DNA of 64,000 nucleotides, taken from Styela clava. Its lineage: Eukaryota; Chordata; Ascidiacea; Stolidobranchia; Styelidae. The DNA lies in NCBI RefSeq assembly GCF_964204865.1, contig NC_135263.1, positions 8,477,426 to 8,541,425 of the forward strand. Direction: 5' to 3'. Under the pieces are notes generated by a model that searched no databases, was not told the DNA's origin, and saw only the letters and a program-made list of their open reading frames with translations. Position 1 is the first letter of the stretch. Each line of letters starts with the position of its first letter. A program made the translations under genes and the position numbers. Of the stretch, positions 25,752 through 46,589 are shown piece after piece.

Positions 25752-26631
25752 TTACAGAAAGAATTTTGCCAAAATGAAGCTGAAGATTGTGGTGACGATG
25801 GTGCTTGCCTTCAGCATTCCTGCACCGTTGCATTCATCTGTTGAAGTATGATTAACCAAATTTTAAAATTTATAATAACAAGCAGAAGATAATAATATTG
25901 TACATAATAATATATTACTAATAAATAGCTGATAATATTCACTGCCATTTAAACCGCCACGTCCTTGTTTAATTCATGAGATATTTTTTGGCAAGGTTTA
26001 CCTGAACCACAGTTGCAAGTCTCAGTTTTCACTCCTAGTAGTTCGACCGTGTTGCAGTCAGCAGTTTCAGAGCTCGCGGTGCAAGTTCGTCCCACAACAC
26101 CTTATTAAATCAATTATTAATTAAATTAATTTCAGTTAAACTACGACTTTATTTAATTAGTAGATAATCTTAGAAATATATATCAAAAGTTAAAATTATA
26201 TATGTTTTTCATTTGTGATGCTGACAGTCTCGCTATACTGAAACTTAAGATTGCGTCCTCAGTCTTTGGATTATCAAGTCAGCATGTTTTCTTTCCGACC
26301 GTTTCCTCTATAACTTTGCTTTTAGAGTTTTTAATTTTAGAATTTTATTTTGAAATACCATAATAAATTTATACCTGCTACAGTCACTTTGCCGCATCCA
26401 CTAAAGCCATCGCCACAATCGATCAAATTAGACGGTTCGCTACAATTGGCGCACACGTAACACTTTATAGCCATACCTGAAAATTTAAAACAAAGTTTTT
26501 ATGAAAAAAATAAAATAATTGTACAGTATTTATTGACAAAAACGAAGATAGTACTGTATTTGCGAACAAGTTAATTCCATACCCACTGAGGCGCAAAGAA
26601 GAACCACACAAATAGACAAGGCAATCTTCAT
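25752..26631 (-). CDS. Ly6/uPAR three-finger protein B (4 exons)
   Basis: The predicted protein has 111 residues. Exons on minus are 26583-26631 (signal peptide MKIALSICVVLLCASVG), 26375-26476, 26002-26100 and 25752-25837, all joined in phase 1 by GT-AG introns. The ten family cysteines are present: CYVCANC, C, C, then RTC, C, CNC and DECN. The C-terminal segment (STIVTTIFSFILAKFFL) is hydrophobic, as in GPI-anchored members. The extracellular part is shorter in loop I than in gene C. The gene lies in the same orientation as gene A about 4 kb away, which suggests local duplication, but the proteins are quite diverged outside the cysteines. Confidence 0.9.
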
Positions 26632-27228
26632 TTTTGCGTTTGTTACGAATCCTTTGTTAAGAATTGAAATAAATTTAATATCTGAAAATATGTGCCATTA
26701 TGATGAGTAACATTGTTTTAGACAATCATAACAATAAATGATCCGTACAATTGATGATCAGAAATGAAAGCAATGCTTTCAAACTATCGATAATAATAGA
26801 AATAATATTGTTTTTGGTCTCATTACTTTCTATTTTAACTACTTTCATCCTGAGTATAATTTATTTCGCACGAAAATATTTCGAACATCAAAAAACAAAC
26901 TATGTAAAACCTATGTAAAAACCCACCCCAAACTTACAACTTTCTGGTATTTAGAACAACTAAATAAATGATATCAGTTTGAACACAATAAATATTTTGG
27001 ACTATTTATAAAACATCGATATGACAACGAAATCATAAATGTATTCCTTTTCACAGACATGAAATCTCAACAATTTGTTAATTGGTTAAAAAAAGCATTC
27101 AATCTTTGAATAAAACTCATAATCAGATATATGTTTATATCGATTGAAAAACCCTAAAAATTGCAAAAGAGAATATATATATCGAAGTAAACCAAATAAT
27201 TGGTGCATTCACGTAACATTAGAGTTTT

Positions 27229-27299
27229 AAACCCTCAATCTTTTTCAATCACTCATTTACCCATAAACCCTCAATCTTCCGCTCATCACTCATTTACTT
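27229..27299 (+). repeat. Imperfect tandem repeat, about 2 x 36 bp
   Basis: AAACCCTCAATCTT occurs at 27229 and again at 27265, each followed after a short variable part by TCACTCATTTAC. The two units are imperfect. No function is indicated. Confidence 0.7.
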
Positions 27300-29208
27300 C
27301 GAACTTTGCTATATATCTAGTGTTTTCCTACATAACATCTCGTATACATAACGCATTAATCAGTCATGTTATAAACCTACATATACTTCTTCCAAAAAAA
27401 TATAGTAGAAATAATAAATAGATTTTAACGCTAAGATATACATCATTTTTAAGAGGAAAATTAAATACATCTTGAAAAGACAATTCCATTGCCAATGAAT
27501 AGCTCTTGGTGGTTGGTAGTCCCACGCCCTATTGAAGAATTTGGTTGGATTTCGAAACATATAGCTACACTGCTGGGCGTTTTTGGTCATGCTCTCTGCA
27601 CACACCCGGGATTCCATTTGCCATTTTATTCTCAAATGAACAACGCTTTTTCGGCCCTGTTTACCCGCGTTAGCGAATACCGATCTCCAATAGTTATATC
27701 TGTTTCTAACGACATGAATGAAACGACATGAAAGAAAATTGAATTATTTCATTTTGCTGACTGATACCAACTCCAAACGCACAATTGAATGTCGCAATAC
27801 ATGTTTACTACAAACTGCACGTCATGAGGAAGGCCTCTTCATTGCTGTAAGAGTCACTGTAAGCGCCTTTGTTAGATGAATGAACGCAATACATAACCTT
27901 CATGTTTCGCCAGAAGTTTATTGTTTTCACTGAATACGAGTACAACCAATTGTCATGTCCGCCTGAATCCAAGGTCTTTTCGCCTAAACCATATTATTAC
28001 TATTGCTGCCCGAGGTATACCCATACGATCTCCTTTTGCGGCCGATTTGAAAATTACCTAGGGTGTCAATTATCTCCCAGTACAATAGTCCGGGTTATGG
28101 TGACACCCTTATTTAAAATTTACTGGATAAAACATGTTTATCTCAAAGATATTTAATGAATTAACTTGCTGAGGAAACACAATATTGAAGCCTTGTTCAT
28201 TGAAACCCTTCCTTCTTCCAATTCACCAAGCGCGATATACTCTAGTCTCGTGTATTTTCGTTTGACGATAATTAACTTAATTATATATATTTACTTATTA
28301 TTGGATGATTACTAATCACACGAGGTATCGATGCCCGAATTTTCCTATGCACCTTTTCTTCAAACCACGCTTGCAATAACCTACAGATGCATGCCTATCG
28401 ATACTTCGAAGCGACTGTGTGGTTGAACACCAGTTGTCGACTGCATCAGACGATGCTCGGCTATTGCTTGGTTAGCCTTGGCAAAGCCTTATTGCCCCCT
28501 TTCGAGTGACCCGTGACCGACTACTGTATATAGGTTTCCCAACAAGGGAAATTGAAACGAACAAATTCCTGGGGCGTCATATCAACGATCATTGCACAAT
28601 TAATAATAATACCATGATTCTATAATCTAAGCTAAACTTGCTAATGTTTTCTCTGATCTATTCTAAAATATATTTTTTATGCTTTAACCAACCAGTGCGT
28701 CGCGAAGCTGTCCAAGGTGGGTCACGACGCATTTCCAAATGTCACATACACTTTTAAGTTAGATCGGGGAATTGTGGCATTATCATTACGTAACAATAAC
28801 ACTTATGAAACAATTTAACAATTAGAATTTTTTGTTGTGTCTCGTCAATAATTTCAGTACGCCTCTATATGTTGGAAAGTGTAGGTAGGCTACTAGGCAG
28901 ATTAGTAATTCGGTTGAATTCGGGTAGACAGTAGCAAAGACGCTGGTTTATGTAATTGGTTATCTTATGTCCAAAGAGTTACATTTTGAATACTGCGTAA
29001 AGCGGGTTTAATATACTTTATTTAAACACTCTAACTTTGTTTGATGCTTGTAAGGTGGCGTTAGGTGACTTCAGCGGCGTTGAATCTTGATTGTTTCCCA
29101 AAGACTGTTTTCGATTCTTTAAAAAAAGACAATCGTCCAACTTTGTCCTAGCAAAGAGGGCAAAGGAAAAGTTAGCATTGAAGGAAAGTTCATATTGTAC
29201 TAACGGCG

Positions 29209-29430
29209 CTCCAGAAGTACGTGTACCAAATACCAATATAGAGGTAACTAATTTTGTTCGCCTATTTTACAGTAAATTGTATAAAGGGACTGAAATCTAT
29301 GGGCAGGGGAATATTCACTTGGCTAACGCAGACATTCTCCTAATTCGTAATATAACTAAACTATACTGAAAATCGGAATAAAATTATTCCTAACCTTAAC
29401 CTGGTACACATACTTCGGGAGTACCGTGCC
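29209..29430 (+). repeat. Dispersed repeat copy, related to 9590-9802
   Basis: This is the opposite-orientation relative of 9590-9802. It begins GGCGCTCCAGAAGTACGTGT and runs to GGGAGTACCGTGCC. The similarity is clear across about 200 bases with scattered differences, so the copies are old. There is no coding content. Confidence 0.75.
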
Positions 29431-31132
29431 AACAGCCTCAACAGAAAAAATTGAAAAATACTATGATTTAGGCATACATGTTGAATATGGTACACATCGA
29501 ACTCCGTGAATCCAAAGTGTCGTCTCCGCCTTTCGCGGAACGCGGCAGGAAACAGCATATTTGTTATGACGAATTTTTATGTTAAATGAAATAAGTGAGC
29601 CCGCAGCTCATTTGAAACTCGCCTTTTTCGAATTTCGAGATGGGACGCTTACGTAAACTTTAGGTGACATTGTGAATTCCAGACCGAAATTTACAACAAT
29701 CATTCGTGTAACTTAAAAGATATCAACCAGAGTGACGCCTGACATTTCATTTAAACACATTTTATCTATTTCACTTTTGGGCGAGAAAATCGATGCTTGA
29801 GAGAAAATCTCTTCGCAACTTAATTGTTTGTCTTTGTCTTTACCAAAATCGGCACTCTTGTGCTAAAAAAAAAATAAAGAAAAGCTTATGTTTATATTCG
29901 GTTTTCCTCGTCCTCACACATACCAAAGTATACCATACACACCCATGTGTCGTCTACTGGTATACAGTGGCAGATTTCAATCCACAATGTTGCAAACAAC
30001 ATATTCGTTAATTATGTAACACGCGATGAGTGTATGGCGTAAGTCTTGCGTGATTACTGTATTTAGCAATCACTGTTTGCTAATAATGGCACTCCCTTAA
30101 AGGAATTCCGGATCGTTTACTTATTGCGACTACTCTATAGTTTCATTTCAGTTGTTCATAATATTTCGTCGGTAACCAATCTTAAAAACGCTTATTACGT
30201 CTTGGCTCACTTCGGTGAGACAGAGAGGTGGAATGATGTCTTATCATAGTATGTATTTTTTTAATTAGCTCGAATTTCAAAGTAAATTTAGCAACATTTG
30301 AGCAACAACAACAATATTATCAAGACTTCATTTGTGATATAAAACGTTAAATATCTACGTCTGCTTCATGTCAGACCTTGTTTCAGGAAGTGGCAAATTA
30401 CAGTGTTAGATTGTCATTTATTGAGATCTATAAAAAATATCATCTCTTTTAAATTATCGACATTTTATTTTGAAATGGAAGATAGTTTAATTGTGTAGTT
30501 GTGAGTGCTTGAATCAAACGACTTGTTTTGATCAATCCTGTTTAAAAGTCGTGTTTCGTTCTAGTGAGTTTGAAAAATCAAAACTAAACTCGGTTTAGAC
30601 TTTGGAGTACTAAAATTAAGTAAAATTCTACATGGAGTTAATGGGTATGTTTACTACAATTTAATTATCCAAATGACAAATAATAAATAAACAACTGAAA
30701 TGCACGGAATATCAAATTAATAATACTTAATATATAGTAATAAGATTGCCAAATTCATCGTTTGGATATGGCCACTGTATAGTTATTTTCGTTATTTTCA
30801 CCCGATTATCCATATTGCTCAGTATCGCTTTCAAAGATTTCTGTTATCGATTTTATTTTAGTGATATCATATAGGAAATGGTTGAGGTAGCGCCGATGTT
30901 GTCACATAGACAAAATTGAAGTAAAAAATCTGATTAAATATACTGTATTTCCGAATAATGAAATTGAATGTCGTATATTTTTATACTAGGTAATTTCTAT
31001 ACCGCCTTTGTTGCGTTTCGTTTCAAACTTTTGTTTGTTTTCTCATGCGTGCGTCATTACCTACGTAAAATACTTCTACTCTCACGGAATATTGTTTGAT
31101 TTACGAATTCTACTTTGACTTAGGATATCAAA

Positions 31133-33013
31133 ATGAAGAGTGTACTTGTCTCTTGCATCGTTTTTATGTTATTTGCTGAAGGTAAGTGTCGTGCAAAAAG
31201 ATATTCATGATGCGTTTCATACTAGGGATTTAATAAGAAAGGTGTTCGTTTCACATTGAATGACTTCACATATGTACGGGAACGGGTATATGTAAAAGAC
31301 AGATAAACAAAAATAAATTTTCACGATCGTATAAAATACTTTTTTACCTATGAGTTGGATTCAAAACACGATTGGAACATGTCACAAAATTGATATCGTT
31401 AAATTCTTTATTTCATTCAAAATCACGGCCAATGGGGAGGCCTTACCTTAATAGAACAAATAAAACATAAGCATTTGGGTATCATTGCTTACGGTTGCAT
31501 AGGAACAAGACAAATATTTTTACTTGCTTATTGTGCTACTCGTTTGAACACACCTGTCTAAGTACATAAGGTCGCACGGATGTGTTGTTTCTTTATATGG
31601 CTAGCCCTCAAGTAAGCGAGACTATAATATAGTTTAAAAGACGTCAAGTATTTACCATGTATCCATTCCAATGTTTTTTAATAATAGCCTGGTATGAAGA
31701 CGAGACCATATCATGACATGAAATGACCATTCCTAATTGCATATCGTAACTGATTCAGTCGGCTATTAAATCAATCATATGCAAGCCAAGCATTGTCGAC
31801 GTTGCAAAGGCTTATTTTTAGTGAATGCGAAACCCTGAATGCTGTAAAATGTTCAAAATTTTTATTGATTTTCTGGCAACTAGGTATTGCAATAAGGTGC
31901 TACGAATGTTCTGCATGTAACGAGAAAAAAGAACTTGACTCTTCTGATATCGTTGAATGTGAAGAAGAACAAAATGCTTGCACAAGGGTTCATCTCAACG
32001 AAAAAAATCAAAGCGGGAATGGTAAAATATTGCTATTTCAATATTTTGGTGCCATTGATGATAATTTTTATAAATGTTTTTTTTGTGATGGTTATTTATG
32101 AATGTTGTTCATGAATTCATGTTTATTATGGACGTTAGTCATCCTCCTCTACTGGTTTCTCTAATGTGTTCTACACATTGAGTGCTGTAATTCGAGGGCG
32201 AAAATAAACTATGAAACTGAATAAACATAATGCAACCCTTTCAAGGTAAAATTGTGATAACAAAGTTGATGAATTTCTACCATACAGGCTGTTTAATTTA
32301 TTTTAAAAAAATATTTTAAAAATTGTATGTAAACTCTATTAAATTGAACGATAGGTGTTGATTTTAGACCAAATTGTATTGAAAGTTTAGATGATTTACC
32401 CCGACTTACCAAAATAATTTGGATTTTATATCTAAGCAATAATGTTTAGACGTCTACAGAAGATCATGTGCGACAGGTTTGAAAGCAGATGTAGAAAGCC
32501 TTGAATATACTTGCTCGGCAAGCGACGAAGCAAATATCAAAGAGACTTGCATTTGCTACCATGGTACGTTAATAATCTTAACAAATTTTTAACTGCCAAC
32601 CGCATTAAAAACTAATCAGGATTGTATTATAAGGAACTTATAATTTGAGTGACATTTTGTCTGTCGCTTACAAAATACATATTGTGGACCGCTACTCATG
32701 CTTACATTCAAACTCAGCACTTTTCAGCGGTTGATTTGGCACGTAAATTTATACAGCCTAATTGAAAAACTCGGGAATTCCAGATTCAGAACTTTAAATT
32801 CACCGGGAAGGAGTCATCATTTCACTATTGCAAAATTCTACTATGTTATATTCCGCAAAAATACATCTTTAGTTTTAGTCACTTTTATTCAAATAATCTG
32901 TTTGTTATTATGTATTTATAGATTTGTGCAACGATGCCGGGATCCCAAATGCAAAAACCACAGTGATCATTCCACTTGTTTTCATTTCATCAATATTACT
33001 CATGCTAATGTAA
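31133..33013 (+). CDS. Ly6/uPAR three-finger protein C (4 exons)
   Basis: The predicted protein has 130 residues, the longest of the four. Exons are 31133-31181 (signal peptide MKSVLVSCIVFMLFAEG), 31884-32021, 32450-32563 and 32922-33013, with GT-AG introns all in phase 1. Cysteines follow the family order: CYECSAC, C, C, then RSC, C, CIC and DLCN, ten in all. Loops I and II are longer and acidic (ECEEEQ). The tail (TTVIIPLVFISSILLMLM) is hydrophobic and fits GPI attachment. A consensus-like acceptor, TTTGACTTAG, lies just before the start codon, and an AATAAA follows the stop directly. Function cannot be told from sequence. Confidence 0.9.
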
Positions 33014-35564
33014 ATAAACAGACAGAAATACTACAAAATGCAATTTAAATCGCCGTGTAAAAATTAGAGATCATCTGACAATTTTTCATAATCCTGTCGC
33101 CTGATGAAAAAGCGCCTAACTATCTTTTTTAAAAGCATTATTTTCAATTTATGTTAAATTCTCTCTGTACTCTACAGGCATTTTTTATTAATATGATTTT
33201 GCTCTACCATGCCGCAATTTTAATTTTATTTTAATATATTTGATCATTGTTTTTTTGTTAGTATATGAAACACATTATATATACCAAATAAGTATTTAAA
33301 ACAGAAAAGAAAACCTCGATCGTTCAAATTGTCAGGGATTAGAAGTAGCCATTCTTCCTTTTTATTTAGATTAGACAACAATTGATGTTTATATTTTTTG
33401 TATTTTCTATTTTACTCAAAACTAAACTACCACTCAAAACTAGACTTGAAACACTACCAATACGATAAGATGAAGTAATACAACTTTCTCTTGGAATAAT
33501 TTTAAATTTATTTGCTCAACATAGTTATTTTTAGTTTTATATCGTTTATAGTAGTACTTGGTATTAGTTTAGTTTTATCACTGTGTTAACTAATGATACA
33601 CATCTGCAATTTAAAGAGTGCTGGATTTGAGATTATTTTCTCATTTGAAATATAAATCAACTCAATAATATTTTCTTGCACATTAGATCTTTGTGCTATA
33701 CTAATGAGTTTTGGGTCAATAGCAAGGTCTCGTTTTATTCACAGGTGCATATTTCATATGATATATTACTCTGATATTATCTAATTCAAAGGAAACATTA
33801 TGTTGTATATCCTATGATATGTAAAAAATGAAAACACACTATTTTCACTCGAAGTTATAAAGAAGAAATTTATTTGAAATGTTAGGATATGACGAGAGTA
33901 TTCGGTACATTGGGAACACTTCAGAGTTTAGAATTCTATTGATTTATTCAGAAAGTATCACACATGAAACTGAAACAGAAAAAATAAATTTGCAGTTTTA
34001 CCCGTTGAAATAATCGACTGCCATTAGCTTGAATTTTGAATCAAACATTACGTGCTTTTGATTAAATATATATATAAAAATCACGTAAATAGCAAAACTC
34101 TCCTGTTATCTAACTGAGAAACATGAATAACGTTTAAAATTGAGAAAATTATTCATTGACGTCAATCCAATGCATGATTAGACTCGTGAAATGATTTGTA
34201 ACAATTTTGATACTTTTGTTTTGTCCAGTAAAAAATATCGAGTAAGCCGGCAGAAAACTTCATTGCCAGCATCATAAAAGTGAGAATTGAACAAAATTAC
34301 CAAAGTCGTTACGAAACAAAGCAAAGTATCAATAAAGCGGGAGCAGCTAACTTGACAGAAAAGACTTTGAGATTCTTGGTTCCCACAAAAAGTATATTCT
34401 TGCAAAAGTGGCCCTGCAAAACACGCAAAGTATAATTATGGTACGCAAAAGACTGCATGTATTTCTATTTTTAATATCAACGAAGGCTACATTTTACTCA
34501 ATTCGAAATAAATCATCAAGCAAAATTATTTTATATGAAAGCTCGATCGGTGTATTTGATTTTTTGCTCGACTCGATTTTAAATACCTTGGTTATGCCTT
34601 TAATATCAGCTAAAATAATACTTCACGGGGTGCCCCCAAAGTAGTTGCACGAAGATGGCGCACAACTTGAGCATAGTATGAGTACCCTAAGTTAGGGTCG
34701 TTCAGGTTGTGCGTCATCTTGGTACGAATACTTCCGGAGCGCCCTTCACAGTATACTAAATTTTGAAGATATCCGGATGCTGTCGCTAGGCGTTGATAAT
34801 GAGCACAGAGATGCGCGTCGGTGGGGCGACCAGCGATGATAGAAATGAAGGAAATGTTTTAAGCTTAGTTTAGAAATAACTAATGGAAAATGAATATAAA
34901 ACAAATATAACAACCTAAGTTATGTTTTTGGAGTCGGAAAAAATTATCATTTATTGCTAGAATAGCAAACCGTATTAAAATGCAATTTTGTAAGCTACTC
35001 AAACTGTTTGAATATTTTCCGGAACGCCATAAAAAGTGTTTTCCTGTGAGAATAAATAAGAACAATAACGATTGTGCATGAGCACGATCTTAAAAATCTT
35101 AAAAAAACGAAACATTAAAATATACTGTTTATTAAAATGACGAAAAAGACTTTAGCTTTAATTTGGGATTAGAGATTTGATTTATTTTTAATGTTAAAAT
35201 AATTCTATATAAAGAATGTTCCATGAAGTCAAAGTGACCGATTGGGACAATCATATTTTCTCATTGCCGCTGTACATAGGTTTGATTTTGGTGGAAGACA
35301 AATAAGGAACAAACAAATCATTTCGAGATCCAACTTTTGAGTTTCTAATCGAGAATCTTGTACGTGCAAACGCATTACCAATATTACAAAACAATCTCTA
35401 AAACGAAAGTTATTGTAATTGCTCACATCAATACCAAAATAGTGCCTCTCTTTAAAGTACGTGCGTGATGCTTTGCTGAAACGATTTTTACGCCTTTCCT
35501 CGATGTTTCGTTTTTCGCAGGGAATTTTTGATCAGGAGAATTAGTTGAATCATTTCAAAATAAG
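33014..35564. other. Gene-free stretch between Ly6 genes C and D
   Basis: AT-rich sequence without a supported exon. It contains one short inverted-repeat element at 34627-34743. The 78-codon plus frame at 34408-34644 runs into that element and shows no domain. Confidence 0.45.
34627..34743. mobile_element. Short inverted-repeat element (MITE-like), 117 bp
   Basis: The left arm (GGGGTGCCCCCAAAGTAG through GATGGCGCACAAC) and the right arm (GTTGTGCGTCATCTTGGTAC through CGGAGCGCC) are imperfect inverted copies of about 39 bases. CTTCAC is repeated on both sides (34621-34626 and 34744-34749), a possible 6-bp target duplication. The terminal GGCGCTCC resembles the ends of the repeats at 9590-9802 and 29209-29430. 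Confidence 0.7.
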
Positions 35565-37247
35565 ATGAATGTTTTCTTAATCGTATTCGTTGCTGCTGCA
35601 CTTGCAGGATTAGGTACGTATTATTTATTCGTCCTACATTCTTCAAAAACCTCATTAAATTTTTTATGCCGGTGTGAATTCTTAAAACGTAGGAAAAAGT
35701 TAGGTTTGTATTTTCATGTTTATCGCATAGGGGAAAAGTCAATAGGGGGGCTCAATCATATGGCGGGGCACGACCTCTATTCGCGTAACCAGTCCATGTC
35801 GAGTAGGAGAATAGTTAGACAATTATTTGTATCAGATACATGGATTTGCTAGCGGAAGAAGTCATAATCGACCAGCGGTTACGTAAACCGCCATACGACA
35901 ACCAGAAGTCCAGCAACCAACTTGCTCATAATTGTGCCCACGAGATTCCAATTTACAAACCCGCTAGCAAGCCATGCTGGATTATGTTCACACAAACGTC
36001 AATGATACATGTACATGAATGTATACTGTATATCATGCGGAAGGATATTGACAATTTTTTTCAATACCCGAAATTTCGGCATGGGATTTCTAAATGAGGA
36101 TGGAAATCATGCAGTGACAGGTCTGTCCGAACTAAGAAAATAATAAGATTTTATCCAACAATCGTTACGTTGAAACTGATGTCGTTAACCCAAAGTAAAA
36201 CGTAGTAGGTAACTTTTTTGGGTTAATCAAATTATTGTTTGTTCGACCTCGCCATCTTAAAAGATATTTCACGTATGCATGCTCTCTCGCGTCTGTGATT
36301 TAGTCTTCGCGGCCGAATTACAAAAAATAGTAATAAATTTGATCGATGATATATATATGATGATATATGATAATATGATATTCCATAAACTTATCTTTCA
36401 CACGAATCTCTAATGTATTTACTTCACTCATAGGTGCCACCATTGAGTGCTTTATATGTATGCCCTGTTCCACAAAAGATGAAATGAAACTCGGACACTG
36501 CCCTGTTGGCTACAAAGGATGCCGAATGTTAGAAGCGGAAGGTAAGGTTTTATAGACTATATCTCGCCAAAAAAATATAAGTTTCGTAAACAAGTATCAA
36601 CAGGATGAATGCAAGAAATATACCCAACGTACAGTCTTCCCAGGAGCTGTCTCGGCAACAATATCTTCATTCATACCTTATATTCACATCCTTCACTGGC
36701 TAATAAAAAATTGTTATTATCAAGATACTTGCATTCGAATGAAAACTTGCTCAAAGTAAGATCACATTTCCAATGAAATTCTATAATTTGATTCTGGATA
36801 TTTAGGTATCGCTGGAAGACAAGGCTCACGAACTGACTCAAATTTTTGCAAGACTACTACAATGGGTAACGTAGAACTGAAAGAGTGTAACTGTAACAAA
36901 GGTAAAAAAAAATTGTATATTCGTTTATTATTGTATCTATTTCTTATATTTTTATTCAACACAATATTCGGATGGATTTTTTCTATAAACAACAGGGAAC
37001 TTTTGGTTTCTAGTGCGTAATTATTACATTCGTGTTGTGAAATATGTCTCCAAGATTTCTTACACTTGCTCACACACCAATATATACAGTTTATATAATT
37101 CTTTTAGTAATCAATTTGAAAAGTAATATTACCCAAGGCATGGATTTTCAGTACATTTTTACAGATGGATGCAACGGATCCGGTATTTTGAAATCAGGAA
37201 TCTTCGTCATACTCACAAGCGCTTTTGCAATGTGGATTTGTACATAG
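35565..37247 (+). CDS. Ly6/uPAR three-finger protein D, nine cysteines (4 exons)
   Basis: The predicted protein has 111 residues. Exons are 35565-35613 (signal peptide MNVFLIVFVAAALAGLG), 36434-36541, 36806-36901 and 37165-37247, with GT-AG introns all in phase 1. The cysteine order is CFICMPC, C, C, then a gap where the other three genes have R-T/S-C, followed by FC, CNC and DGCN. It therefore has nine instead of ten cysteines. In the family pattern the missing one pairs with the fourth, so one cysteine may be free. The tail (GIFVILTSAFAMWIC) is hydrophobic and suggests GPI attachment. Reading frames and splice sites are intact, so this looks like a real change and not decay. An AATAAA lies about 100 bases after the stop. 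Confidence 0.88.
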
Positions 37248-46453
<9,206 letters not shown>

Positions 46454-46581
46454 AATATCCACTCAGACGCGGAATTTACTTGCCTCACGACATGTCGACT
46501 GCAAATGATTTTTTTGTTACGATAAGACTTTGCTTCTTTCATTTATTTGCTATGATGTCTTCACATTTGTTACAATTTCTG

Positions 46582-46587
46582 AATAAA
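46582..46587 (+). terminator. Polyadenylation signal of tektin-3
   Basis: AATAAA lies 129 bases after the tektin-3 stop codon and is the first such hexamer downstream. Its use is inferred. Confidence 0.55.
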
Positions 46588-46589
46588 AC

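Larger units (their letters stand above)
26632..31132. other. Gene-free stretch between the divergent Ly6 pairs
   Basis: The two minus-strand Ly6 genes and the two plus-strand ones diverge across this 4.5 kb. It holds a 36-bp imperfect tandem repeat (27229-27299) and a dispersed repeat (29209-29430). The 92-codon plus frame at 29091-29369 is largely that repeat. No further exon was found. Any shared regulatory sequence of the cluster could be here, but I cannot point to one. Confidence 0.45.
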
